NCBI GenBank assembly: GCA_000277445.1
Contig: AJWJ01000148.1
Location: forward strand, 1 to 45,258
DNA length: 45,258 nucleotides
From: Polysphondylium violaceum
Lineage: Eukaryota; Evosea; Eumycetozoa; Dictyosteliales; Dictyosteliaceae
Direction of reading: 5' to 3'
Of the stretch, positions 1 through 11,963 are shown one piece after another (the stretch's first letter is position 1; each line of letters begins with the position of its first letter). The notes under the pieces are model-generated. The model saw only the letters and a program-made list of their open reading frames with translations, did not search any database and was not told the DNA's origin. A program made the position numbers and the translations under genes.

Positions 1-651
1 AGTATTACCCATACCCATAATGCCATAGTTAAGATTGTGACCACCTTCTTGATCAATGATAGCACCAAAAGTATTCACTACATCTTCCATATCTTTATCA
101 AATTTAATTTTATCTTGAACTAGCACAGTTCTAATAAGAGTATTATCTAAATAATGGACTTGGTTACCACAAACTGATCTTTTAGCCTCTGAAAAAAAGA
201 AACAATAGTTTGGAGCATTACAATGTTTACTGCTACATTCAATATATTTCATACTAGCACTTGGATGATAATATGGTTCTTCTTGATGACATCTCGAGCA
301 TACAGATGAAGGAATAACTAATTGAATTGAACCAGAATCTATAATAACTTCTTGAGGAATACCACCTGCATAAATTATACTTCTAATTTCAATTGGATCC
401 CCATGCATTTGAATTGAATAAACATCTTCTAATTTATTTGTATCATAATTAATATATTGATTTAAAAAATTACTTGTTATTTAATACCCACTGGAATGAC
501 TATTAACTGGAAATTTATTAATATGTTGATTTAAATCTCTTTCATTTTTCCAATTATTTTTTGGTGAAATTGGTAATGATAAAGGTTTAGAATTAATGGT
601 ACTAAAAATAATACAAAGTAGTAATAGTAGTATAGATAAACCAACTTTCAT
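1..651 (-). CDS. Pepsin-like aspartic protease, N-terminal part (runs off the window)
   Basis: The reverse strand from 651 encodes a signal peptide (MKVGLS, then a Leu/Ile-rich core), followed by a pepsin-family N-lobe. It has the catalytic IIDSGS motif with LVIPSS after it, a Cys-rich loop (CSRC, ECSSKHC, NYC), and a GIMGMGN stretch matching the pepsin DGILGLG element. The C-lobe with the second catalytic Asp lies beyond base 1. The family acts in lysosomes or is secreted, and dictyostelids carry many members. One oddity is an in-frame TAA at 481-483 (codon 57), between the signal peptide region and the protease domain. The only GT..AG pair that removes it and keeps frame would be a 15-nt intron, which is implausibly short. 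The gene may be a young pseudogene, start further downstream, or carry a sequence error. The family call is firm; whether it is functional is uncertain. Confidence 0.7.
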
Positions 652-1235
652 TGTTGTAAATGAATGAGTAGATATCTAATATCAATAATAATAATTTTTT
701 TGGAAAAAATAATTGGTTATATGCATACACTCTATTAGAATTATATTGTTTTTTGTGTTTAAGAATAATAATAATAATACTAATATTTTTATTTAATTTT
801 TAACCTTAGACAATTCAATAAAAATTGTAAGAGTTGTTTGAATTATTTTTCTACTATTTACACCAAGAGCACATATTTACAGTGGGTGTTGTTTTTTCGC
901 GTTTATTAACATGTTGATAATGAAATTGATTAACAACACATATGAAAGCGTCTTTCTACTACACCCAAAACACAAACCTTTACTCCAATGAAGAAATTGA
1001 AAAACCAAGTTGAAACTAGAAAAGGTGTGTGTATAGACATGGTGGGGGTGTTATTGGTGTGAGTGTGATTAGATTTTTTCCAACATTTTCTTTCCCACAC
1101 TACTTTACCCATACATCCCCCCACTCCCATTTCTTTTATTACCACACACCAACTTATCTTTTCAAATAGTAAAGGAAGATGTAAAAGAATTTACAAATGT
1201 TTTGTTTTTCCATAAAAAGAGAGAGAATGGGAATT
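652..1235. other. Intergenic gap upstream of the protease gene
   Basis: This stretch lies between two minus-strand genes, so it holds the protease promoter and the 3' end of the response regulator gene. It is AT-rich except for a patch at about 1023-1062 made of GTGTGTG, GGTGGGGGTG and GGTGTGAGTGTG. That patch resembles the G-rich boxes bound by the dictyostelid G-box factor (GBF). No supported coding sequence was seen. Confidence 0.4.
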
Positions 1236-3491
1236 TCATTTGTTGAGATTGAGGAAATGAACATATCTGTCAACCACATGCTTGAGTTCGTCTGCTCTAA
1301 TGGGTTTGGCAATGTAACCATCAAAACCACTAGTTAGACATTTTTCTTTTGCCCCTTTGGTGACATTTGCGGTCTATGTTTAGTAATTGTTTCACTATTA
1401 GTATTTATAGAAAGAGATTGAGATAATGAGTGGCAAAGGTATACATACGACTGTGACAATGGGGGTATGCTTAAAGTCACCCTCAAGTTGGCGAATGATG
1501 TTTGTCGCCTCGTAGCCATCCATGATCGGCATAAACAAGTCCATGAGAATGAGTCGGAATGGGTTGCGTGAGGATTTGAACGATTGGACAGCTTGTAGAC
1601 CATCGGTTACCCAGAGACAACGTGCGTTTAATACGCCAAACTTTTCCAATAGTTTTAAGAGGAAACCGGCATTTAAATCATTGTCTTCAACAACCATGAC
1701 ATCGGGTCCATATCCATTACTTGAGCCAAGAATGGGCGATGATCCTGCTTCGTTTTGTATGTAGTACGATAACGAAGACTGAGGTGAGGAACAAGGTGAT
1801 CCATCAGTACTACCACTATTGTTGTTGTTGCTACCATTGTTGGATTTAGACGATTGTATAGTTGCCACGACCATGTTGGTGGGTAATGCAATCGAAGCAG
1901 TTTGAGAGAACGAGTAGCCCTCTTGATTGGTTTTGTAAGTATTGGAAATGAGTTGTTTGGTGATCTGATCAATTTTACCTAGAGTAGGTAACAAGCTTCT
2001 TCTATTTCTATAGTTTAAACAATTGTCTTGATCCAAAGAAGCGCAGCTCGTCGATCCGCTCGCAGTGGAGGTACTACTGATATCATCATTTCTTTTGAAA
2101 AAAGGTATACCCTCAAACATATTCTTTTGTTTTTGTTTACTACTACAATTATTTTCCAATTCACTAATAATATTATTGGTTGTTGCTGCTGCTGAAGTTG
2201 TTGATTGTGTCATACCATTATTATTACTATTGATTAATATTTCATCTAAAGGTGGTTTTTGTTCAATTTCATTTACAAGTTGTTGTTGTTGTTGCTCTTC
2301 TTGCTGTTGTTGTTGTTGTTGTTGTTGTTGCTGATCAAATTGTTGTTGTTGGTTTAAAAGTTCTTTGGTAGTTAGACTATTTGGAAATGGGAGTAATGGT
2401 GATTTATAGTCATCATTTAATATTGATAAAAGATCTGATTTACTAGTGTTGCTATTGTTGTTGATTAAAATTGGTTGTTGTTGTGATTGTTGGGGAGGCG
2501 TTACTATTGTTATATTTTGATTTGTATCAATAGGTGAATATTTTCTTAGATTGATATTGTTTAGTAATCTTTCATTATAGTTTGAACTGAAGTTCGGGGT
2601 TGAAAGAGGTGCGACTGTAGTAGGAGAGGGTATATTCATAGCCACTGGATGTAAAGGAGGTGATGGAAGGGTTTGTTGGGGTTCTTCTGTTGATAAAATG
2701 GTTTTATACACTGGTAATATTCTCTCTTGATCATTATCTTCACTATTACTACCAGCTTTATTACCTCCACCACTGTGGTTATTTTTACTCTGATGGTTAA
2801 CATTAAAGTTATAATTGATCAAAGGTGATTTCAATTTATCTATGCACATAGGCGATTGAATAGGACTTGGGTTATTATTATCACTAGTACTATTACTACT
2901 ATTGTTTTCTTTTATAGATGGTGAATTGGGAGATGGTGATATTAACTTGTTGTTTGGGTATATAAGACTGAGGATTTGTTGAAATGATTCAATGTTTCGA
3001 GGAGGAGTATCAGAAACACACCAATAGCTTTTGAATAGTTTACTCGCTAAAATCTTTTCAATTCTTCTTGTGTGAGTGACTGATGGTGTTGGTGTATTAG
3101 TACAGACAACAAGTCCGTGTATTCTCTTTTGAAACTGATTTAATCCCTCTTGTAGTGACGATATACATTGTGTAAGAAATTGTATATCTGATGCACTCAA
3201 GTCACCTGTGTTTGTGGGCAATCCTATATAAGCTAATATAATTAAATCATCACCACTACTATTGCTATTACTACTACTACTACTACTACTACTATTAATT
3301 TGTATTTTTGGATGTGATTCAAGTATAGGATTCAAATAGTTTTGATTCTTTGATTCAAAGCTTTCAACAAGCGTTGTACTACTTATACAGAGAGTGTCAA
3401 TAATATCCATTTGTATAAAAAGATTGTTTATGTCCTTTATCACTTTGTTTTTATTGTCTATCAATATCGCCACTATTTTATTTGTTGCCAT
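1236..3491 (-). CDS. Response regulator with C-terminal receiver domain and Asn/Gln-rich linker
   Basis: Two exons, 3491-1449 and 1373-1236, are joined across a 75-nt GT..AG intron in phase 0, giving 726 residues. Residues about 597-715 form a complete receiver: acidic pair VVEDND (E602, D603), phospho-acceptor D651 in LMDLFMP, the conserved Thr in TAN (682) and Lys in AKPI (704). The intron falls just before that Thr. Such domains take phosphate from histidine kinases through a phosphotransfer protein (RdeA in Dictyostelium). There is no kinase, phosphodiesterase or DNA-binding domain; the middle is low-complexity Ser/Asn with a long Gln tract near 395-420. Residues 1-180 are conserved-looking (VAILIDNKNKVIK, LIILAYIGL, GLVVCTN) and could be a degenerate second receiver, which is inference. 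The start is the first ATG of the frame. Confidence 0.85.
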
Positions 3492-5081
3492 GTTTGTATG
3501 TATATGTGTATGTATTTCTTGGTATTATTTGTTGCTGTATAACCTAAATAGGGCGAAATATTTTTTTGCTATTTATATTTAAACACAATAATATTACTAT
3601 AAATATCTATACACACAAGTATTACTACTACTAGTGGCTGAATCAAGATGGTGATGATGAGGATGAAGAGAGAAATAGGTAATGGTAATTGAGGAAGGAG
3701 TAAAAGTCTGATTAAGGTAATGCTGTATGATATCCAAAAATATCAATATACCCATACAGACAACACACTCACGAATTACCCTACTTTATAAACTGTAATA
3801 TATTTTTAAAATTAATAATATATTTTTTTTTTTATAAGGATGATGCAAAATTCACCCCTCACACACAGAGATAAAATAACTTATGTCGCGTCTTGTGTTT
3901 ATTCTATCTCTCTCTCTCTCTGTGTGTCTATGCGTGTATGTGAGTGTGCGTGTGTGTCTTTTGTATTTTTTTTTTTCTTTTTGGTCGACTATGTTTTTCA
4001 ATTTGATATTTATACTATACATACACTACAAGGAAGGAAGCGAACGAAAGGAAAAGCAGAATAAATAAAAAGAGTTTTTGGTTTTTTTTTTACATTCACA
4101 GAGTGGGTTAATTTACAATCAAAATGGAATGGTTTTAATTTGCTCGAATAAAACAAAGGTGGTGGCCAATGTAAATATATATATAATGTGTGTGTATGTG
4201 CGTCACAGCAGAGAATACTGTATCGTATTGGTAAGAGACACCAGACACTGTATTGGATGGTGTAGACTATAGTTTAAAATAATTGGCGTCAATGAGATGA
4301 AGATGGTATGGTATATGTTTGTTGGTGGAGTTTTTGTCTGGTCTGGTCTATGTAAGAGTGTAATGTGAGCGCTACAGTACCTTCAACCTAAGCAAACCTG
4401 ATTCACAATTGGAACCATCTTGATAAATCCAAAAAAAAAAAAAAAACCAAAAAAAAACAAAAAAATCAAAACAGAAAAAAAAAGAGTGTGCAAGGCCACT
4501 CTCGCTATCAAGTTTGCCTAGCATTGCATTGAAATTCATTTTTCATGCATTCTAGAAAAGTTGAGTCCCTAAAAAGGTTAAATTAATTTTTAAATTAAAA
4601 AAAAAAGTTTTCTGGCTTTCGATTGGATATTGCAAGCAAGCAAGTTTTCAAGAACTGCTGCAGGGTCACATGAATTAAAGTGGACTTTAGACAGTTCAAA
4701 GGCTTTTTGTGCTATCCGCTTGTTTTCTAAACAACAACAAAACAACTTGATCATATTATCTTCCCATTTACATCGCAATAGTAAGAACAATAAATATTAT
4801 TTATTTTTTTTTTATTTTTTTTTTTATTGATTATGTGGGTGGGAGCACTCAGATTTATTGTGTAGATTTTACATACTTTTCGTCTTGTTTGGTGCTCTGT
4901 AATAATACTCGGACCGAAAAAGATATCCTCGTAGTATTCGTTCTTGTGTTTTGTTATTGTTCTGTTGTTGTTGTATAGGTGTCGGATATTATGTCTATCT
5001 GATTATTTTAGATTATCTACAAACACTTTACCCCCCAATACACAAGAAGGATACAGTACAGTACACAATACTGAGTGAGGG
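3492..5081. other. Divergent intergenic region
   Basis: This 1.6-kb gap lies between divergently transcribed genes and should hold both promoters. It is mostly A/T tracts, with a CT/GT microsatellite at 3906-3958 and an A-rich run at 4430-4483. The stretch 4615-4770 has higher complexity and is open on both strands. No gene could be supported. Confidence 0.4.
3906..3958. repeat. CT/GT dinucleotide microsatellite
   Basis: A TC run passes into TG-rich repeats (TCTCTCTC then TGTGTGTC, GTGTGCGTGTG). It is a simple repeat in the divergent promoter region. Confidence 0.8.
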
Positions 5082-7222
5082 ATGAAGAGAGCAATAAACT
5101 CAATCAAAAAGTTTACAGGAAGACTAGGATTTGGCAATCGAAAAGCAAATGATCAAGAAGAGAATGTAGTTGTGCAAGACGTCGTGTCTGAAATACCTTC
5201 AAATGTGGTCAAAGAGCCTGTTGAGCTTGATATGGAAGAGTTTGAACAACAAGTACAGGCATTCAAAAACTTTATATTGGAGTCTGTTATCAAGGGCACA
5301 GGTGGCACAGAAAGTGACGACGACGATGAGCTGTTTATAGAGGATATAGAAAATGAAGAAGACGGCAGCGGCATTCATCACCTAAACGCAGGTGAGCGTT
5401 CAAAAACTATAGGTCTGTCAGATGATTTCATCATGTCAATATTCACGTGTATCATTGCAAACTCCAATATGTTGATAGATACATCGCTCTGTCAAAACTC
5501 TTCATTCTATTTCCATCACCATGTACCAACGCCACCTACAACAGCGGCAGCCAACACATTTGGTTATAATTCACCACCTCTTGTCGCTGTCGATAAATCC
5601 CTCGACATTCAATCGACGGGCAGTGTATTGGCAAAGATTATTCCACTCATGTGCGGTCTATCATGTGCATATATATCGTGCACCGATAACACCACTTCTG
5701 AAGAACTTGTACAACATCTATTCCTAACTCTGCCAACAGCCATTTCAAGAGATAACTCTATACTTAAAAGTAAGCATACTATTCTATACAATACTCTATT
5801 CATTATATTAATATATCTATCTTTAAGAAAATGATTCAATAGTAAATATGATGGCAATCAATAATAATAATAATAATAATCAAGGAGGATTAACAGGTTT
5901 AGAGCGTCAAACAAGTAGTAAAGCTATACTTGCACAAGATACACAAAGCAACTCTACTCTTTCTCGATCAACTTCAAATACATCATTTGGTTCAATACCT
6001 TTATTACAAAACAAAGAGCTATTAGATACAAACTCTCCAACCCTAACTCATAGGAGAGTGCCCAACTCTACACCACCTTTAGATCATAATTATAATAATA
6101 ACAATAGTAATAATAATCAAACCAGTAGTAATAATCAAAATACCAGTAGTAATCAAAATCAAAGCTTTGGATCTACCAATAAAAAAGATTATCGTATGGT
6201 AGATATTTTAATTGTGGAAAACATCGATATTGCACCTCTACCCACAAGATATACATTGCTACAAATGATGACCTATAGAAAGGTAGCCTTTAAAGGATCA
6301 ACCTATAATACTCCTAAAAACTTTAATATCATAGCCACTATTAAATACAACAACAGTACAAATAAGAACATAGATGTTGAGCCCCTATCACCCCTAATTG
6401 TATGTATTTATTATCCCTACATCTTTTATTAATTATCAATCGTTGATTACTAACAAATGAAGTACAATTATATAGCTCGATAACTTTTTATTAAACTACA
6501 AGCTTGACCACCCATTGTATATACCCAAATTCCATCTATTCTTTGATCCGTTGATCTATACAAGAGAGTCTAGATATATCCTCAGTCCCACTAGAATCCA
6601 AAAGCTTCGTGAAATTATCCAAAAAACCTATATATCCCACGATATTGACCAATATATTAGAACCATTATTGTCAATCTAAGAAACCATCCACTGATTACA
6701 TTTGGACCATCGCCCAGAGCCACACCAAATCTTTTGTTGGCCAGCAAGTCTCGAGCCATTCTCAAGGGACAGCCGTTTGTGACGCCCACACACATTCTAA
6801 ACATTGCACCTCAATCTTTGAATCACAGAATATTTTTATTTAATCCATTCTCTAATGATAATGAAGACAATCTTACTGATGGGTACGCAATCAAAAGTAA
6901 GAGATCGCCCTCCCCTCTACCCATCTCAAGCTCCTCTCAACAACTCCATCATCATCACCATCATCATCGTCATCTTACAACGCCCTCTCCAGATTTTATG
7001 CAACAGGAAATGGTGTCAGAAGGCAGCAGTAAGTCAATGTTGGGCAAGGCAACTTTACTGCCTCCACCACCAATACACATCTCCACACCAATTATAGAGA
7101 ATCCCAATACAATGAGCGCCAGTACCTCGATATTTGGTAAAATCATCAATACTGACACCGCCTACTTTGATTCGTTTCAAGTCATCAACATCATACTTGA
7201 AAATCTTCCACCTCCATTATAA
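5082..7222 (+). CDS. Degenerate MoxR-like AAA+ protein lacking the Walker A loop
   Basis: Three exons, 5082-5769, 5828-6399 and 6503-7222, join in frame across 58- and 103-nt introns to give 659 residues. The fold can be followed by eye against MoxR ATPases. Residues 118-136 (MSIFTCIIANSNMLIDTS) match the strand leading into the P-loop. SVLAKIIPLMCGLSCAYISC (181-200) matches the helix and strand after it, and about 45 His/Pro/Ser-rich residues replace GxxGxGKT. VDILIVENIDIAP (355-366) sits at Walker B but reads VEN where DEIN is expected. LLQMMTYRKVAFKG matches LLEAMEERQVT. The lid has GPSPRA (488-493) and LKGQPFVTP, close to the MoxR GASPRA and LRGRxYVTP motifs. Low-complexity insertions separate these blocks. 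I infer a non-ATP-hydrolysing paralogue of unknown partner. It is convergent with the next gene. Confidence 0.75.
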
Positions 7223-7418
7223 TCAATAATAATAATAATAATAATAATAATAATTTGTAAATAAAACCATCATAATTTAATATAAAAAAAAGATATAAAC
7301 AGTGTACTTATAAAAATATTGTTTTTACAATAACAACAATCATGTCGTATCTTTATTTTTTGTTTTTCTTTGGTTTTTTGTTCTTTTTTTTTATTGGTGT
7401 ATAACACCTGAGTTTGAA

Positions 7419-10321
7419 TTATAATTGATCAAGAGAACTTTGGTCAGTATCATAGGTATCATCATAATGACTATCGGAATGAATAGATGACTAAAATTGT
7501 ATATGATGGATAAGTTATTAGTATTTAATTTAATTTAAAAAAAGTATTATAATAATAATAATACTACACATACAAGATCAATTCCTTCAGAGTTTTGATT
7601 ATTAGTTTGGCTATTTTTAGAAGATGATGAAGTGGATGATGGAGATGGATTATTATTATTATTGTTATTATTATTATTATTACTATTGTTTTTATCAACC
7701 CCTAATAAACTTGTTTTTTCATTTGTATTTTTAAAAGAATGTACATTTGGTGATTGTCGATTAGTAGCCACTACTGTAGTTGTTGATGATGTTTTTGACG
7801 ATGGTGATTTTAGTTGCTGTTGTTTATGTGGTGATTTTTTCTTTGCACTATTTCTAATTCTATTTTGAATTTGTGGTTGAAGATCAATATTGATATCTTC
7901 CTCTTCAATAGATGGATCTATATGTGAAAAAGGTCTACCTTTTTTAATTGCTGTGAAATTTTGTTGTGGTTGTTGTTGTTGCTGATGATATTCATTTTTG
8001 GTTGGCGTTTTATAAATATTCTTTCTAGATGGTGTTTTGGGTGATTGTGGAATTTGTGTAAAGTTGTTGTTATTGTTAATATGATTTTGTTGTGGTTGTG
8101 CTTGTGGTGATGAATTATCCCAAATATATGGATTACTTGAAAAGTATTGTTGAGGTTGTTGGTGAATTTGATAGTCATATTGATTTGGTATTTGTTGATA
8201 TTGTTGTTGTTGTTGTTGTTTAATTCTGTAATGTACATTTTGTTGTTGCTGTTGCTGCTGTTGTTGTTGTTGTTGAGCGACTTGTAATTGTTGACGATAA
8301 AATAATTGTTGAAGTAATAAAGTTTGTTGTTGTATTTCTTGTTGAATAGTGGATTGAACAGATTTATAAATCTTTTGCCAGAGAGCGGGTGATTGAATAG
8401 ATTGTAAATCCCCAAACAAACGATTCATTTGAAAGATATCCTGTTCAGAGTGTTCTTCAATAAATCTAAAAGTTTGTAAAATCAATTGTTTACCTTCTAA
8501 ATGGAATGTTGAATATTTTCTACTATCATTCATTGCATCCATAGGATCATTTGAATAAGAGAATGGATGAGGTTGTTGTTGTTGTTGTTGTGGATATTGA
8601 TTAATGGGTGTATATTCAATAGTAGGTGGGGTTGGAGGTGGTGGTGGAATTGGTCTTGATGGTTGTTGTGGTGAACGATAAGAATTGATATTTGGTTGTT
8701 GCTGTTGAATATGATTAATGTGATAATTATAAGACTCTTCAAGTGGCTGTTGTGGTTGTGGTTGTTCATTAATATTTAAATTTACAAGATTATTAATATA
8801 ACTATTGGGATCATTTCTTTTTTCTGCAGATTTACCAAGAGTAGCTTTTTTAGATGCAGACATTGGTTTGGATGGTGTAATCATATTGGACTTTTTAGAT
8901 GGTGTTTTTAGATTAAAACTATTGCTTGATGATGTTGTTGTTGGAATTGATGTTGAGGTTGTAGTTGTGGTGGTTGTAGTTGTATTTGATGATAGAGGTG
9001 TATTATTTGCGTTTAATGATTCACCTTTTGGAAGATTTTGTTGCCAAGTTCTAAAACTATTGTCTTCTTCTTCATCACTTTCGCTATTTGAGTAATCTAC
9101 AATTGAATTTGGATAAGGTTTTCTACTTTTCTTTGCGTTTAGATGTTTTAATTGACTACCTATGTTTTGAAGAATAACTTTTCTATTCTCACCAGTTTTA
9201 TTCGCCTGCGGTTGGGGTAACCAAACTATACTTTGGTGTAAATTTTCATCTTCATCATCATTCATCATCATAATCTCTTTTTCAAGTTGTTCTATTTCAT
9301 CTTGTTCTTCTTCTTCTTCATCATCATCATCTTGGTTGTCCATTCCTTGTTGTTGTCTATATAATGAAGTCGCATTCTTTAAATTATTATAATTGTAATC
9401 ATAAAGTTCATCTTCATCTTCTTCGTAGTCATTATCTTTTTCAATGATGTGATATTGTTGTTGTTGTTGTTGTTGAATATAACGATGTTGTTGATAAATT
9501 TGATTTAAATCTGAATCATCTTCATCACCTTCAATTTCTTCCTCTTCCTCTTCCTCATACTCTCCTTCCTCTTCCTCCTCTTCTTGAACATCATCCTCCA
9601 TATTAAACTTTTTAGAAATAAAATCAGATAATTGATCAAGCTTTTTTCTTGAGCTAATATAAAGATTAATAATTGATACCTATTATACTTTGGATATTTA
9701 AAAAAAGATACGTTACTCTCTAAGAAGTTTAATTTTGATTTGATTTTTTTCATATTCTAATTTCATCAAGTTTGTACTATCGTACATTTCATCTTGATCC
9801 TCTTCATCATCTTCATCATCTTCATCGTCATCATCATCATCATCATCTTTGTAGATGCCATCTTGATCATCATCATCGTCATCGTCATCAAACTCTTGTT
9901 CATTGTATTCAGAGTAGGGATAATGACCCACACCTTCGACAATTGATGATAAAGAAGATGAACTTTGATTATTGGCATTATCAATGAATCTCTGCAAGAT
10001 ACGATCAAACTTTACCGTGGGAGTAGAAGTGGTATTTGTAGCTGTTGAATTTGTAGATGTGGATGTAGAGGGAGTATTTGTATTATCATTATTATTATTG
10101 TTGTTATTATTATTATTATTATTATTATTGCTGTTATTACTATTGGTATTATGTTCACCATTAGCTTTTGAGCTACTACTAGCGGTACTATCATCGCCAT
10201 TCTGGTGCTCAGTATTGTTGTTGTTGTGGCTATTCTCACTCTTTTGTTGATCACTACCAACACCACTACCAACTGGAGCAGCACAATCTAGTTCATCTTC
10301 ATTTACTTGTGATTGCTCCAT
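7419..10321 (-). CDS. Acidic, Gln-rich low-complexity protein of unknown function
   Basis: Three exons, 10321-9717, 9653-7574 and 7490-7419, join in frame (introns of 63 and 83 nt) to give 918 residues. The first join reads KIKLLRDSRKKLDQLSDF and the last exon ends DTDQSSLDQL. The protein has Asn and Asp tracts near the N-terminus, a Glu-rich stretch after FNMEDDVQ, many Gln runs and a poly-Asn tract near the end. The ordered-looking islands are KFDRILQRFIDNAN, VWLPQPQANKTGENRKVILQ, TFRFIEEHSEQDIFQMNRLF followed by LQSIQSPALWQKIYKSVQ, and a basic segment with SRKNIYKTPTKNE and KKGRPF. TPSKK/SPHK-type basic Ser/Thr-Pro motifs suggest kinase targets or chromatin contact, but this is only inference. 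I recognise no family. Confidence 0.8.
10081..10130. repeat. ATT/AAT trinucleotide tract encoding poly-Asn
   Basis: A nearly pure ATT run (AAT on the coding strand) inside the first exon of the Gln-rich gene encodes an Asn homopolymer. It is likely to vary in length between strains. Confidence 0.85.
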
Positions 10322-11367
10322 TTTATTATATTAATCTTGAGCGTGAAAAAGACTTGTAAAAAAGAATAAAAAAAAAAGCATACACAAAAATATTGCACAA
10401 AAAAAATTAAAAAAAATAAAAAAAAAAAACTAAACTAATGTCAGTCGCATTACTTAGAAAAGAGGTAGCATATATGGTATAAGTCAGAAGTCCATAGTAG
10501 TCTCAGCAATTGTGTAGAGTCTTGAAATAGTATATTTTGATTAATCATTTACATATTTTTCTCAAAAAGCAATGATTGAAATTTGTACTACACTAAAGTA
10601 GACAAGACCAGATATTCGTGTTTAATTACTCTATATGATAAAATATAACCTGCCAAATGGAGTCAATTCGAAGATGCTATCCTTTTTTAAATGGTCGATT
10701 TTCAAACTCGAATCCTTTCCTTTTACAAGATTAGAGATCTTTTTTTTTTCTTATTTTCTTTTCTTTTTTTTCCATATCAAAAACTGCAATTTTCCAAAAA
10801 AGGGTAAAAAAAAGAATTTAAATTATTAAATCGAAAAATATTTTTCAAGAGTGATAAAACACTCGAATGGAGCTGTCATTTACCATTCATTTTTAGATTT
10901 CCCCCCATGTAAATATTTACAACAATATAAAATATGGTAAGTGTAAAACACACGCACCCACACCATTCACCCCTCACACGCACACACAAGTGTCGAGACA
11001 AATTTATTTTTGCTATAACAACCAAAATTATACAACTTTATATTTGATAATTCTATAAAATCTATCTATTATTTTATCTCGATCACCTATTTCATAATTA
11101 TTGTCAGTTTTTTTCATTTATCTTTTTTGTCACTATTAAATTTGTCAACTATAAAAACCCAGACCATTTTCATTCATATATTTCATTGTCCTATCTTGTT
11201 TCCATTTATAGCATTACTTGTTTTTTCTCTCTTGTTTTTTTTTATCTTTTTTTTTTTTATTCACTATTTATATATATTTCCAACTTTTGTTTTCTTTACA
11301 TATTCCAACGAAATACAGAGATACTAACTCATACAAATACACACAACACACAAATATCAAGAATTCA
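10322..11367. other. Divergent intergenic region with CACACCC-rich patch
   Basis: About 1 kb lies between divergent start codons. Poly-A and poly-T tracts typical of dictyostelid promoters are present near 10360-10430 and 11226-11262. A pyrimidine- and CA-rich patch lies at 10947-10990. Short open frames between 10635 and 11367 are made of Phe/Leu from T-tracts and are not credible genes. Confidence 0.4.
10947..10990. promoter_or_regulatory. Candidate CA-rich / G-box-type element
   Basis: The patch holds CACGCACCCACACC, then CACCCCTCACACG and CACACACAAG, in otherwise AT-rich DNA. Its complement is GT/GG-rich like the boxes bound by dictyostelid G-box binding factor. It lies between divergent genes and could serve either. 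The call rests on composition only. Confidence 0.25.
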
Positions 11368-11853
11368 ATGATCAAAAACAATGAGTTATTAAAGAGAACC
11401 ATTAGATGTATTGGTGGTAGAAACACAGCGGCAGTAGGTGCTGTTGCAGGATCACGTAATTATAGTAAATATACATTAAAGGTTTATCCCTATTATCATG
11501 CAACCCAAGTGAGTACTGAAAATTTACACCAAAAAAAACTATCATGTAAAATAGCATCGTCACACGGCCACAAGAACAACAACTTTGCCCAAGATCAACC
11601 CCATCTTAGCCTCCCTACCGACGGAAGCAACTTTTTCAAAAACAGAAAATACCACTTCAAGAATGAAAATCACACAGACAACTTCGATCAAAAGGCAATC
11701 TATCCCTATCTCGTGAAAAAGGCTCAGAACAAGTCTGTTCAAGAACTCAAAGATGAATATCAAAAACTTATTGAACAAACCAAAAGAGACGTAAAGCACA
11801 ACAACCTCCAAGGCCAAGATAAAATCAAAGACTACTCTTTAGGCATTGATTAA
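11368..11853 (+). CDS. Small probable mitochondrial protein of unknown function
   Basis: This intron-less frame of 161 residues starts at ATG 11368. The frame stays open for 50 codons upstream, but that part is Phe/Leu from T-tracts and is taken as 5' leader. The N-terminus (MIKNNELLKRTIRCIGGRNT, then an Ala/Gly stretch ending RNYSK) is basic, Ser/Thr/Ala-rich and without acidic residues after the first few, like a mitochondrial presequence with a cleavage-like RNYS. The remainder is basic and polar, with PYLVKKAQNKSVQELKDEYQKLIEQTKRDV near the C-terminus as a probable amphipathic helix. I recognise no family. Codon usage is normal for the window. Confidence 0.7.
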   Translation: MIKNNELLKRTIRCIGGRNTAAVGAVAGSRNYSKYTLKVYPYYHATQVSTENLHQKKLSCKIASSHGHKNNNFAQDQPHLSLPTDGSNFFKNRKYHFKNENHTDNFDQKAIYPYLVKKAQNKSVQELKDEYQKLIEQTKRDVKHNNLQGQDKIKDYSLGID

Positions 11854-11963
11854 TCACATTTATTATGAATAATTATTTTTTTCAGAAAATTCAAAATAAA
11901 TTAAAAAAAATACTTTTGTACATAAAATAGATTGTAGGATTAAAAGTATAGATGTGACATAGT

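Noticed and set aside
11-20. ATACCCATAA, a match to the Dictyostelium upstream element of small RNA genes
   Set aside because: It lies inside the protease coding sequence, and no small RNA signature follows at the expected distance.
2065-2334. Plus-strand frame rich in Cys and Leu
   Set aside because: It is the complement of CAA-encoded Gln runs in the response regulator gene, whose receiver domain proves the minus strand is coding.
3840-4272. Short plus-strand frames in the 3.5-5.1 kb gap
   Set aside because: They are built on CT/GT microsatellite and T-tracts, with no conserved-looking peptide.
11127-11367. Plus-strand open frames rich in Phe, Leu and Ile before the small mitochondrial gene
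   Set aside because: They are read from T-tracts of a promoter and leader. The presequence-like start at 11368 is more convincing.
11430-11560. Possible tRNA-like or other structured RNA in gaps
   Set aside because: I looked for GGTTCGA-type B boxes and paired arms throughout the gaps and found no convincing tRNA. This stretch itself is coding.
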